From assembly GCA_021234155.1 (NCBI GenBank), contig JAJEKV010000014.1, positions 1,979,029-2,043,028 of the forward strand: DNA of 64,000 bases, in the 5' to 3' direction. Under the pieces are notes generated by a model. It did not search any database. It was not told where the DNA came from and was given only the letters and a program-made list of their open reading frames with translations. Positions 35,161 to 45,890 of the stretch are shown here, one piece after another. The stretch's first letter is position 1, and each line of letters starts with the position of its first letter. The position numbers and the translations under genes were made by a program. Source of the stretch: Isoetes taiwanensis. Its lineage: Eukaryota; Streptophyta; Lycopodiopsida; Isoetales; Isoetaceae.

Positions 35161-35735
35161 GTCTCTTCATGGGCAAGTGTGACCTAGCGGTACTTACATG
35201 GACCATGGGCGGTGTGGGATTAATCTAGCTTTTGTAGTGTGCTCCCTTGACCATTTCCAAAGCATTGACATCCAAAACTTTCCAAGGAAACATATATCAA
35301 GATAGTACTTTAATAATTGTGATCTTTATTATTACGCTTGTTTACATCCATGTTCCCTACCCGTTCCGTTTGGAGCATCGGCATGTGCATTTCTCCTTCC
35401 AAGCTGCTTGAAGACATCATTGGACCCATGGTGGGTGTGTGACAAAGTTTGAAAGTCATGTATTTCCCATGTTGACCGCTTTGGGCGGTAAGTGCGTGAC
35501 ATTCCAAACCCGGTAGAAGCAAGAATCATATCTCTTATAGGGGCATTGGATCACGGAACCATGGATTTGACTCCAGAGCACATGTTAGAAGTGAATGCTT
35601 TTTGGATCTTCCCAAGTGGCACGTGATATCATTGACTCTATGTTTCCACTCCATTTATATTGAGTTTCCTAGGAATCGAACTTGGACTAACACACAGTGA
35701 CCAAGGAGAGGGAGAGGACATACAAGCAAGGCTCA
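35161..35735 (+). repeat. dispersed repeat R, copy 1
   Basis: About 570 bp that align with 37143-37710 in the same orientation. Shared blocks include CTTCATGGGCAAGTGTGAC, GACCATTTCCAAAGCATTG, GTGATCTTTATTATTACGC and AACCATGGATTTGACTC. No domain was recognised in any frame of either copy. Confidence 0.75.
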
Positions 35736-37080
35736 AATATTACACTATTATTACATGTAGATACAGCGCTTTGAGAAATAACTTTAATGACTTATGGACC
35801 AAGAATACTTGCCGTTACAAGCTTTGCATAGGCAAAGAGTTGAACCATAGAGTTGATTCCAACTACTATATATGTAGGAGAGCATTAGCAAGAAGGTCTA
35901 TCATTATTATGGTATATACGACCTAATTTCATCAGGACATTCTGAGAATCAATAGCGGTCTATGACCTTATCAATTATAAAAGCTTAGCGGGTGAAAAAT
36001 TAGACATGAAGCACTAATTCAAAAATGTAGATATATCCATGTGAAGACTTGGCATAAAAAAAAAAAAAAAAAAAGGCAGAAGACACAACATCCGGATGAA
36101 CCTTCCAAACCTCCACCACCACATCATCCTGAGGGACTATAGGTATATGTAGCGGAAAACTCCCCGCCACGTGCTCCCAGCAAGCCTTGCATCTGTGCGT
36201 GGCTTGGTTGGTGTAATAGCTGATTTGGAGGCGGCGGCGGTTGTGGATCTTCGAGGGGATTGGCGACTGCGGCCTCTCGATTCTTAACTTCGGATACAAG
36301 CTATTTCAAAGCTTTACGGTGTTCCGGGGTAGTAGTAGGCGGAAGTTTGCCATTTAGCGGGACTTCTTAAGGTGTTGTAGATGGTGATGGTCGGTTTGTC
36401 AATGATAGAGTTGCAGTTTTTACTGTGAGTTTGTTGTGGAGTGTCGGTATCATTTCTCTCTTTGGGGGCGATTCTCCTTCCTCCTCACTTGCTTTAACAT
36501 TACCATTCTTTTAATATTATGACACAGTTCTTCAAAAAAAAAAAAAGACGGCATGAAGAAGGGGTATCACATGTTATCTAATTTATGCTACAAATTGTGG
36601 CCTTTCTTCTACATGGGAAACATGGATCTGATGAGTTATCTTGAAAAGCAGATTGTTTTAAGAACAAATCATAGTTAAATACTTGTGAAAGACATTGAGG
36701 ACAAGCGCAAATCTAAGCTCATTAGTGAGATCCTAAGATAATAGCTAGTCTTCAAGCTAGGGATCAAAGGCAAATATATATTATTCTGATCTGTAAATAA
36801 TCCTAAACATGTAGAATCAAGGAGCAATGTTCATAAGATATTTTGATACTACAACCGTTGACCATAAAACACAATATTGCGTCTATATAAGCCTCTTGTG
36901 CATGTCTTCCCATGAATTGCATTGTTGAATCATAATGGCCGTCATAAAGAAAAAGCTCAATCTAACAAAGTTCACGACCAACTATGACACAATTTATGTA
37001 CAAAACCTAAATAATGAACCATGAAAATGAATTATAAACCATAGAGCCGTAAGGTTCGATTGCAAAAATACCTCTTCGTC
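35736..37080. other. intergenic, no gene seen
   Basis: Unremarkable except for an A run at 36055-36074. The frame at 36000-36299 (minus) reads through that run and is not credible. Confidence 0.4.
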
Positions 37081-37088
37081 TCTTCATG

Positions 37089-37142
37089 ACCTATTGGTCT
37101 CCGTGGACGTTAAAAAAACTATTCTAGTCTATTCTATTCTAT
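37089..37142 (+). mobile_element. 54-bp retro-insertion made only of the LINE/SINE terminus
   Basis: ACCTATTGGTCTCCGTGGAC, then GTTAAAAAAACT and (ATTCT)n. It is bordered by TCTTCATG at 37081-37088 and 37143-37150. The repeat copy at 35161 has CGTCTCTTCATGGGCAAG with no insert. The flanking duplication and the empty counterpart suggest a target-primed insertion of just the 3' end. Confidence 0.65.
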
Positions 37143-37710
37143 TCTTCATGGGCAAGTGTGACATGATGTATACATAGGCCCACGGGCGAGAGGGATGTCG
37201 GCTTTTATTGACCATTTCCAAAGCATTGACATCCAAATCTTGCCAAGAAGACATATGTCAAGATCTTTGCTTCAATAAATTGTGATCTTTATTATTACGC
37301 ACTTGTATAAATCCATGTTCTGCGGGTTCCATCGAACCACCAACCTATCGTTTCTCCTTCCAATAGGCTTGGCGACATTATGGACCCATGGCCAATGTGC
37401 GAGGCAAGGTTTGAAAGTTAGGTATTTTCCATGTTTACCACACAGCGATGGAGTCCATGGCGGACACATTGTAGAAGCAAGAATCATGTCTCTTATGGGA
37501 GTATTGGATCACGAAACCATGGATTTGACTCAAGAGCTTGCATCGAGAAAAGTTTGTGGATGCTTTCGGATCTTCCAAAGTGGCAAGCGATATTCTTTGG
37601 TTCCATTTTCCACTCCATTTATATATTGAGTCCTAGGAATCAAGCTTGGAGTAGCATCGAGAGAAGCAAGGAGAGGGGAGAGGATATACCTTTGGCTACA
37701 ACCTTTGGAT
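37143..37710 (+). repeat. dispersed repeat R, copy 2
   Basis: Partner of 35161-35735. The longest open frame (37282-37629, plus) has the fragment SLMGVLDHETMDLTQE, which has a counterpart in copy 1 (SLIGALDHGTMDLTPE). A decayed coding region is therefore possible, but I do not recognise it. Confidence 0.7.
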
Positions 37711-38064
37711 CTTAAGAATAGCAAATAGGCTTATCTTGTGGCTTTGTGGCTGCAGGCTGTCTCCGATGAAGCGGGTGTCCTTAAGCCCCGTCGCATGACT
37801 ATCGTCGAGATATACAAAAATAGAAGAGTGTGATGCCGAAGCAATAGGCCCAGGATCGCATCCCACTATTGTAAAAGAAAGATGCAACTCTACAAAAATA
37901 GGGTAAACCCCTAATTTCATAATACTAAAGGGTAGTTATTACCGTAAATACAAGGGCAGAAATAACATAAGATTCTGGACAAAATAGTACGTAGAATAGA
38001 AACCTTACCAAACTATACTGCCAAATCCATTAGAAAGTTGGGCTCACTCTCCGTGACCCAACCT

Positions 38065-38134
38065 ATTCTCATGACCCATGACCTATTGGTCTCTGTAAGC
38101 GTTAAAAAAACTATTCTATTCTATTCTATTCTCC
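38065..38134 (+). mobile_element. LINE/SINE terminus with (ATTCT)n tail
   Basis: ACCTATTGGTCTCTG..GCGTTAAAAAAACT followed by four ATTCT units. It is close in sequence to the 54-bp insertion at 37089. CTATTCTC occurs on both sides but overlaps the microsatellite, so a target duplication cannot be called. Confidence 0.6.
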
Positions 38135-38419
38135 AGCATTTCTAGATTATGGGGGTATTAGGCTAGGTGAATATATTTCCCCTCCTTTGGATGCATCCTT
38201 TATAGTTATTCTCCTCCTAAAGAATGTGTATACTTGAAGGCCGGAAAGGAACTTCATTTCTTTGGGTAATGGAGAAAAGAACTTCATTACGGTGGCTAGT
38301 CCATGGGCAAGCAACTTCCATGGATAATCATGAACACATGTTGGAGTTGGAGGTCAATAATGTCCATAAGTCGTACACTTTTGCCATCCCATAAGCACTG
38401 CTTGGAAACCCGTAAAAAA

Positions 38420-38780
38420 GCGTATCAAAAGAGCTTTTTGTAGCTTCTAAGATCTCATCTTTAGCGACCATAAAGAAACATGTCATCTTGTATCAAAGAG
38501 CTTTTTTTTGTAGCTTCTAAGATCTCATCTTTAGCGACCATAAAGAGAAACATGTCATGTCGCGGCATGATCACAAAGCGTCTTATGTACCATCCTCCAT
38601 AGCAAGACCACGGAGGAGCCCTTTGTTGTTGCAATTGTAAATGGTGTAAAAGCTATCTCAATTGTAAAAAGCACTGCTAAAGAGCATTCCTTGCGAATAC
38701 TACGACCAAGTGAGAAATCCTCTGACGGCTCACCATGGAATAAAACAATGACAGGAAGAGACATGCGACTTCATGATATC
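38420..38780 (-). pseudogene. LINE reverse transcriptase remnant
   Basis: Minus-strand frame 38555-38764 reads FHGEPSEDFSLGRSIRKECS and LAVLFTIEIAFTPFTIA, the RT 'GxxRQGCPLSP' region. The next frame gives HDMFLFMVAKDEILEAT, where YADD is expected. A 67-bp tandem duplication (38424-38490 and 38491-38560) sits on this catalytic region. Confidence 0.65.
38424..38560. repeat. 67-bp tandem duplication
   Basis: GTATCAAAAGAGCTTTTTGT... through AAACATGTCAT is present twice in direct orientation, the second copy with a longer T run. It lies over the RT catalytic motif of the minus-strand LINE remnant. Confidence 0.85.
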
Positions 38781-40570
38781 TCGAAATGAATTCTTTGCCA
38801 AAATCTCAATTTGAGCATCCGCGGTGCATGAACATGCTTGTACATGTATTGCTTGCATATGTATTGTTGGGCATGTCCTCGATTGAAGCACCCTCTATGT
38901 CTCGAGGCCTATCCATGTTGCCGAGATTGTGACACAATCATCTATGTATCCAATCTTCTCATGTCAGTTGTATTCTAGTGTTTGTGTTATATAGGTACAT
39001 CATTTGCAACATTTTTTTTTTTTTTTTTTTTTCTATTCATCACCTACGTGACCCCGATCAGATAAACCTATGTCTAACTAAGCTTGATAAGGGCTAACAC
39101 TAGAGTTAAAAGCTCAAAACTTCGGGCACTACCTATAAAGGTAAAAAAGCTGTTGAGATGGATGTAAGTCCTATCTATAGTAATTGTTCTTTCATATGAG
39201 CCTTGGACTAGAATAACAAAAGCATGATGGCTAGTGATATATGGAATAAATTAATTTTTAAATGGCAACACTTTAGAAGTTCTAAATTATTGCAATGGTA
39301 GAGTAATTCGACTAAATATGAAATGTGAAATAGTTTCCTAGCCAACATAATGCTTTATTTTGGATAAAGGGATGCTTTATTTTGGATAAAGGGACGGCCT
39401 CGTGGACTACATTTGGAAATCTTTCCAACCATGAAACGTGGCCCACGGGGCAATGGAAACGTATGGATTTGGCAGCCCACTATGGGATGGTGGTAGAGGG
39501 TGAAACTGGCATATAATAAGTAATGTTTATAGTACAATCAGTAGGTAATGCCAACTGAGTCTCTGGGTCTAAATCTCTCCGCAAGGCAGCATCATACTAG
39601 TAGTTTGCATTGGCACTAGCAATAGCATTAGATTTGTCGAACCATCGCACTAATCTCCATCATATGGTTTGTGACATATGGGATCTTCAAATTCTTTTTG
39701 TTAACTATACGATGTATGTGAACATGGTAACTAATGCTTTGAGACAACATTTTTTAGCTTCCTATTTTTTTTTTTTTAAGATGGGACTAATTTTATACAA
39801 ATATCAATCATTACTAGAGTTCTTGAATTGTTTTTTCAGAGTTGTGTTTTATAAAAATAAAAGGAGTTTATAAAAATAAAAAGGGAGTTGGGATTTTTCT
39901 AAGGAAGGGTTGTCTTTTTTTTTGCAAAATCCTTCTTGGGTCCACCTAAGTTCCTTCTCACATTTGTCATCTAGTTTGTAGCCCATTTGTGCCCATCCAT
40001 GTTCCTTCTGTCCTCTAGTTTTGTGCCTCTGTCCTCTAGTTTTGTGCCCATCCTCCTTGTTAACCCTTTGTGCCCATCCTCCTTATTCCTTCTGTCGTCA
40101 TCACCATCATCATCATCATCTATCGCCCATCTTTGTTCCTTACATGGTGCAGTTTGAACTATGAGCCCATAATGGGCAAGGGCACTCCACCAACGTTTTT
40201 ACACCCCATATTGGGCCCATGATGGGCGAAGGGCACTCCTTCAACGATTTTAGACCCAAAAAAAAAAAAAAACACTTGCCCTACTTTGAAAAAACACTTG
40301 CCCTACTTTCAGCATAGCGTCTTGTACACAAGAATTCTTCATTATCAGGCTCGATGGATAGAAGCTACTAGGTTTATGCCATTTTGATAGCTATATTTTG
40401 ATAAGCTCTAACAAAAACTACAAATATTTGTTTCCTTTTAAGTGTATTTTTTTGAAGTGTGGGGTGAACACAAGTTGCTAGATTTCTGCCGTTTTGATAG
40501 CTGTAACAAGAACTGGGAATCTCTGTTTCCTTGTAAGTGGGGTTTTTTTTTAAGTGTGGGGTTGTAAGTG
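38781..40570. other. intergenic with simple repeats
   Basis: No gene was recognised. There are T runs near 39010 and 39765, a 21-bp tandem repeat (ATGCTTTATTTTGGATAAAGG) at 39352-39393, and a pair of GCCCATAATGGGC / GCCCATGATGGGC segments at about 40165 and 40216. Confidence 0.45.
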
Positions 40571-40572
40571 GG

Positions 40573-40750
40573 GTTTATGGTCATGTAAAATACTATATAT
40601 CTATCCTACATATTGGCAATCAGTTTATATTGGCCGTAAAATACTATCTCTCTCTATCTATCCTATAACCCAAAAATACTATCTATCTATCTATCTATAT
40701 GGCCTCTGGCCTCCGTGGACATTAAAATAAACTTCCTTCCTTCCTTCCTA
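40573..40750 (+). repeat. microsatellite cluster ending in a LINE/SINE-type tail
   Basis: Three TAAAATACTAT(ATCT)n-type blocks at about 40585, 40645 and 40675, followed by GGCCTCCGTGGACATTAAAA and (CTTC)n at 40732-40749. The last part is the shared terminus with yet another microsatellite. Confidence 0.6.
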
Positions 40751-40944
40751 TTGGCAATGGGTTATGTCGGACACGTGTATTTTTACGCCTTGTCTTTCCA
40801 TTGAGAATCGCTTCAACAGCCATTCCTATTTGGAAGTTTGACGATTCTTGGATTTATCAATTATGCTGCTGCTGGGAAGCACCAAAATAGACAGAGAAAT
40901 TGTAAGATATTTTAAGATTGTGATATTTCAACCAAGAGTATGGA

Positions 40945-41320
40945 AAACCATATTTACATTGAATAAGAACTAATTTTAAGCCTGCCATCAGAAGCCTTTG
41001 TCACAATTCTAGCTTCTATTTGGAAGCGATCATAAAGCTTCATCGTATCATAACTTCAAAAAAGCTGATGCCAAGGCAATGCACTAGATGTGAAAATCAG
41101 GAAGGTCTGAGAGCCAGAACTCCAGATCCATATGTACATTGAATGAAGAACTAGTGTGGAAAGCCTAAGAAAATAAAGCTTTGACACAATTCTAGCTTCG
41201 ATTTGAGGCGATTGCAAAGCTTCATGATATCACAGCTTTCAAAAAATTTCAAAAAATTATGCTTATGATGGATGCTAAGTTAGGGCAATGAACTAGATGT
41301 GAAGATTAAGAAGATCTGGC
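40945..41320. repeat. 180-bp tandem duplication over the phosphatase 3' end
   Basis: TACATTGAAT occurs at 40955 and 41135, and the sequences that follow align for about 180 bp (CACAATTCTAGCTTC, AAGCTTCAT, ACTAGATGTGAA). The unit covers the last codons and 3' UTR of the phosphatase gene. The outer copy is a detached duplicate. Confidence 0.8.
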
Positions 41321-41857
41321 AGCCAGAGCTCCAATCTCTGGCCAAGTAATTCTCATAGCCCCAGACATGCCCTTCATTTCTGAGGGAGTGTTCGTTCGGA
41401 TCAAACAGGCGGATAGAAAGCTCGTCTCCAGCTCTTGCTTTGGAGCCAGAATAACGCCTGTATTCTTGCAATGCGCAGGACAACGCCCAATTCTGCACCT
41501 TTCTAAAACACGCTACCAAACACCCTGTTCTATGCTTACCCCCATTGCAATGTATTAACAGAGGATAATTCCTTGCATCCAACAATACCTTCAGCGCCTC
41601 GCAAATCACGTCCTCCGGCATGGTGGAATCCTTCTTGCTTCCAATCAGGAACCCGAAAAGATTAATCCCGTTCTTGCTCAGAAAAGATTGATGCTCGTAT
41701 GGCTCAGGGGCACAAATAAACGATAGATCGGGCCCTAGTGTTTGCAGAAAGGGAAGATTTTGGGCAGAGGGATATGCAGACCTATAAATTCCGTGCTCGA
41801 CGAGGGCGAAATTTTGGGGGCGGCACCAGTTTTTTCTTCGCTAAATTCGTGGATCAT
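41280..41857 (-). CDS. plant/fungal atypical dual-specificity phosphatase (PFA-DSP type)
   Basis: A small cysteine phosphatase of the PFA-DSP/Siw14 group; family members act on phosphoproteins or inositol pyrophosphates in the cytosol. The ATG at 41857 is followed by MIHEFSEEK. After two one-base shifts the frame runs NFALVEHGIYRSAYPSAQNL, SFICAPEPYEHQSFL and ALKVLLDARNYPLLIHCNGG. The active site is HCNGGKHRTG (Cys-x5-Arg), followed by CLVACFRKVQNW. Length is about 190 residues, close to family size, with no intron. Both shifts are one extra A in an A run, near 41832 and near 41815. The C-terminal codons lie in a segment that is tandemly duplicated downstream. Confidence 0.85.
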
Positions 41858-42240
41858 TTTGGTGGCCGGGTAGGCTGCAAGAAACGGAGACCGGAAGGAT
41901 GAATTAGGGCAACGGATCGGGCTTAATTTGTAGCCGGATCGGATTGCGCAGTGACGGAATAAAGCAATGCCGGGAAGGTGCTTGGAGTCGTGTCAAAGCC
42001 CAAAACAGGCGTTCAGCCCTTTTCGTCCCTCCTGCCGCCCTTTTTTCTGGATCACCTTTTTGGCGTGGCTATATTTATTTCTTCGTTCCTTCATTCTCCT
42101 CTCAATTCAATTCAATTCAATTTATTATTTCCTCCTTGTTTTGAGATCAATCTTCGCCAATGGTGGGTTCAGATCAATCTTGGCCAATGGTGTTATGAGC
42201 CATAACACTTTGCTACTTCATAACATCCTTGGGTGTTACT
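41858..42240. other. region upstream of the phosphatase gene
   Basis: Presumed promoter and 5' UTR of the minus-strand phosphatase. A minus-strand ATAAATATAGCC lies at about 42067-42078, some 210 bp upstream of the ATG, and is a weak TATA candidate. (ATTCA)n is at 42103-42121. Confidence 0.35.
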
Positions 42241-42506
42241 AGGATCTTATCACATGGACGATTTAGGTGGATTTTGAGAGTGATCGGATGACCCAAAACT
42301 CACTGGGCGGTGTGTTAAGGGCGATAACGCCCTCGCCCTCGGGTAGTTCATCTTCAAAAGACCATATATTTGTATTTTTTTTTTTTTATCTATAAGAACC
42401 ATGTGAGAAATATCTAAACTTGAGTAGAAGATGTAACTTTAACATATGCGCCCAAGTTTTTGAACAAAAATGCTCGCTTTGACTCATTTCGGATTCATTT
42501 TTCCTT

Positions 42507-42619
42507 GTATAAGAATGTCCCTCCGAATGACATTCTCGAGAGTGGAAATAGGCCAAGGCGCGAACCTATTGGCACTCAGGAATGTCATCCAGGTGACATT
42601 CTTAAAACGTGGAAACAAC
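42507..42619. repeat. two related short hairpins
   Basis: AGAATGTC...GACATTCT at about 42510-42535 and GAATGTCA-TCCAGG-TGACATTC at 42580-42601 are inverted repeats. Each is followed by a GTGGAAA block, so the unit of about 70 bp is duplicated. Confidence 0.6.
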
Positions 42620-42639
42620 TTGGTTTGCATTATGTGAGC

Positions 42640-42775
42640 ATTAAAATGAGAGGTGTAAGCAATAATGGGAGGTAAAAGCTTCGGAATCAGAGGTAAAAAA
42701 TTCATGATGAGAGGTAAAAGCTTCAGAATGAGAGGTACTCCGGAATGCAAAGTAAATCCAAAAATGGCTTCGGAA
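42640..42775 (+). repeat. degenerate tandem repeat, about 22 bp
   Basis: GAGAGGTAAAAGCTTCGGAAT-like units recur about five times with changes. The minus-strand open frame across it (42484-42822) reflects the repeat and is not taken as a gene. Confidence 0.6.
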
Positions 42776-44150
42776 TGCAATGGAAATTCAAGAACTGTCA
42801 TCGCAGTTGAACTAGTCGACAATTAGGGAAACAAAAGGCGAATGCAAAGCAAGTTTCTTTTACGATATTGAGGTACCGGGGACATATTTCGGATTCATTT
42901 TTTCAATAGTGGTACAAGAATATTTAGATCGGTATATATTTAACGTCCACGGAAGAAAACAAACTTTACAAAACCCAAGGCATTGTCATTTGGATAATTG
43001 ATTATTTTGATGAAATTATGTTTTACAAATATTCAATATTTTAACAAGATCCACATAGAGCCCAATAATGGGACCCCTCTGGGTTTTGAATTTCTGTTCA
43101 CTTAGACAATGTCCTCAAATCACATTCTAACGAAGACTTCCTCCATGCAATAATTGTTTTGTTTTATTTTTTTATTTTAATTTTTTTGGGAAGGGGGAGG
43201 GGGTTTCACACGATTGTGGCCCTACTTTATTTCAAACAGGGCCACTTCAGGTATTATTTCAATTTCAATATCAATACATCTACAATAAAGAATATAATCC
43301 ATAAACAACTATTTCAATTTGCTTATTTAATCTACACCTATAGTTCAGTTTCCTTAATTTCTTGTTGATGTATCACTTTCCTATTTTATCCGTCTTCTAA
43401 TATGTTCGAACATGTACATTGGGTGCTTTATGTATCAGTCTGGTGTTTGATTCATTGTCTAAATCCAAAATTTTGAGGTGTCGTTTCCTGTCTTATTCAT
43501 CATATGTTTGACGAAGAAGCCTCCACAAAGTCCAGATTACAATTCCTTAGCAGATGTGACATATAACGATGTGGACATAACTAGAGAAACTAGGGATTCC
43601 TCAATGACGATTTCAAGACGATTTGGGCATAACCAAATCTAGATGTCTTTCATGCAAGTATGATATGGACACATCTTAATTACATGTCTGGCTGTAGCTT
43701 GGTTGTCCCAATTATACGTGTCGAATGTCTGGCTTGTCTAATCTTCGCGCTAGCCAAGAGCTCCCCTTTCCACTTACCAGGGCCAAAACGTGGTGGCGGC
43801 ACCAATCTACAAGTATTTGGAAGTGGAGTTTCTACCACATGTTGGGACATCTCCAATCGGTTGCGTGTGACCATGCGCTTTGAAGGCACTGTATGCCATG
43901 TTGAACAACAGTTATAAAGCAGAGTTGTATAATTGGGCCCATCGGTCACACTCATTCATGGCCTTGATAGAGCCCATCGCTTATATAGGGTTGAGGTTTG
44001 CGGCCCTGCAATATCCCTCACCACTTGGAATGATAAAAACAAACTCATTTGGAATCACATCCCCCTGATAGAGCATCTTAAAGCCTGTTGGAAGGACAAA
44101 CGAGCTCAGTGGATTTCTCGATGGAATGTGTAGGAGCACAAGTGCATACA
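42776..44150. other. intergenic, one tail-like end
   Basis: At 42935-42955 the minus strand reads TTCCGTGGACGTTAAATATA, a form of the shared terminus without a clear microsatellite. No gene was recognised in the frames at 43660-44180. Confidence 0.4.
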
Positions 44151-44604
44151 GGTCTAAACTAAAGAAGATCATTGTCACATGAAGCAGTACCTTGATGTTT
44201 GCTTTCTTAGCAAACTAAGGGATGTGAGCGCTCTGGAATAGGTTAAAATGGTACACAACCAACAAGAGATCGACCCAATGCTCACATGAGGATCACAGCG
44301 CTAGCTACATGCATTTTCCCATGAAGAACATGAAGAACGCTGATAGCTTCCAGTTGCACAGGTGCACATCACCTCTGCATTGAGTGGGCAGATGGATTAG
44401 AGAGGCAAGCAAAGACAAGGTCTGTGTGGGCACACTATGTTGATTTAGTCCTGCCTAGTGGCCGCTACATGAGATGTTAGACACGGCATCAGTGGAATTA
44501 CTGGGATCGTATCTTCAAGAGATCATGGATATGCGCGCTCAGATATGTCCTTTGCTACGGCATTGAAATGTACCCTAAAATATCATTGTATAGTTTGTCA
44601 TTAT

Positions 44605-44757
44605 GCTTATTACTGCCAAGGTTTTTCCCTCGAAAACCCTTCGGGGCGAGCGTTTTTTATTCCTGACAGTAATACGTTTGATGTTCTCTTTGTTTTGGTT
44701 CCCATAGGCTAATTGATCTTCGTGGACGATAAAAATGCATTCATTCATCCATTCTAT
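44605..44757 (+). mobile_element. LINE 3' UTR and terminus with (ATTC)n tail
   Basis: Plus-strand LINE end. A stem TATTACTG/CAGTAATA (44608-44615 with 44667-44674) encloses GGTTTTTCCC and a CCCTTCGGGG hairpin. About 40 nt later comes TTCCCATAGGCTAATTGATC and CTTCGTGGACGATAAAA, then (ATTC)n at 44738-44757. The same blocks occur on the minus strand at 3150-3290. The sequence upstream (44150-44600) probably belongs to the element but encodes nothing I recognise. Confidence 0.7.
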
Positions 44758-44820
44758 TATATACCAATGGATCTAGCTACAATGATCAGATCCTCAATTT
44801 GGATCCTGATGTGTGGGTTG

Positions 44821-45390
44821 CACTACAAGGGATCGTCGACTATAAACGACATTACGATGTTGTTGAACTACGACAAACATCGTTTAACGATGTCAACGTC
44901 GTTGAACGACGGTTTGAGGGTATGACGTGTCATGATTGCTCGCAAGGCCTGCTAATGTTGCCAAGTTGACAGGCTTGTGTGGCATGCCACGTGCATAAGA
45001 CGTCGTTGAACGACGTCCAGGGCATCTGACGTGTCCTACGTGCTGCCGTGGCATGCCGTCATGCCAGGCTGGCAGGCCTGCGTGTCATGCTAGGCTAGAC
45101 AGCACCTCGTTCAACGACGTGCAGGGGGGGATCCGACGTGCCCTGCGTGCTGTCGTGGCATGCCGGCATGCTAGGCTGGCAGGCCTGTATGTCATGCCAG
45201 GCTGAACAGCACGTCATTGAACGACGTCCAGGGCATCCGACGTACCCTCAATGTTGTCGTGGCATGCCGTTATGCCAGGCTGGTAGGCCTGCGGGTCATA
45301 TTAGGCTGGACAGGACGTCGTTGAATGAAATCCAGGGCATCCGACGTGCCCTGAGCGTTTTGTGGCATGCCAGCATGCTAGGCGCCCACG
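44821..45390 (+). mobile_element. CACTA-like terminus with about 105-bp palindromic subterminal repeats
   Basis: It starts CACTACAAGGGATCGTCGAC, like the CACTACAAG ends of plant En/Spm (CACTA) transposons. It is followed by units of about 105 bp starting at 44899, 45001, 45106, 45212 and 45316. Each unit opens with the near-palindrome CGTCGTTGAACGACG and contains GGCATGCC and CAGGGCA...TGCCCTG pairs. Dense short palindromic subterminal motifs are normal for CACTA elements, where they bind transposase. It is GC-rich against an AT-rich background. The opposite end was not found in the window. Confidence 0.55.
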
Positions 45391-45549
45391 TGATTTTTCT
45401 CCCTTCGTGAGGTAAGATCTTGCAAATATGGTGTCCTTGCCATCGATTTTTTACGGTTCTCGATTAAAGCAAGAACTTCTTTGATTTTTCTAAATTATTT
45501 TTGTTAATATTTGTTGTGTTAGACTTAAGCACCTTTAAAGGTACAACAT

Positions 45550-45890
45550 GTGAGGGATGCATGATCAAGGTACTGGTCGGCTCCATCCCAATTGGAGAGG
45601 ACTAGATGTATCGGGCTCAGGCACCCCTCAATTAAGTGGTTTCTAAATATTTTAAAATGTGTGAAGGGTAGCAATGATCAAGATATAGGTCGGCTCCATC
45701 TTGAATGCAGTGGACTAGATGTATCGGCTTCAGGCACCCTAGATTAGAAGATTAAATGTTCAAAATATTAAAGATCTGAGGGAATGCATGAATAAGGTAC
45801 TAGTCAGCTCCATCTGGCATGGAAAGGACTAGATGTATCGGGTTCAGGCGCCCCTCAATCAATGTTTTCTAAATACCACAAATGTTGTAT
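45550..45890 (+). repeat. three tandem units, about 113 bp
   Basis: Units start near 45550, 45662 and 45776, each with GGTCGGCTCCATC-like and GGACTAGATGTATCGG blocks followed by CAGGCACCC. They lie just inside the CACTA-like terminus and may be part of that element. Confidence 0.8.

Noticed and set aside
36000-36299. 99-codon minus-strand frame with a phenylalanine run
   Set aside because: The frame reads through a long homopolymer and shows no domain; it is a chance frame.
45138-45410. 90-codon Cys/His-rich open frame
   Set aside because: It arises from the GC-rich 105-bp palindromic repeats, and the apparent Cys/His pattern follows the repeat period.
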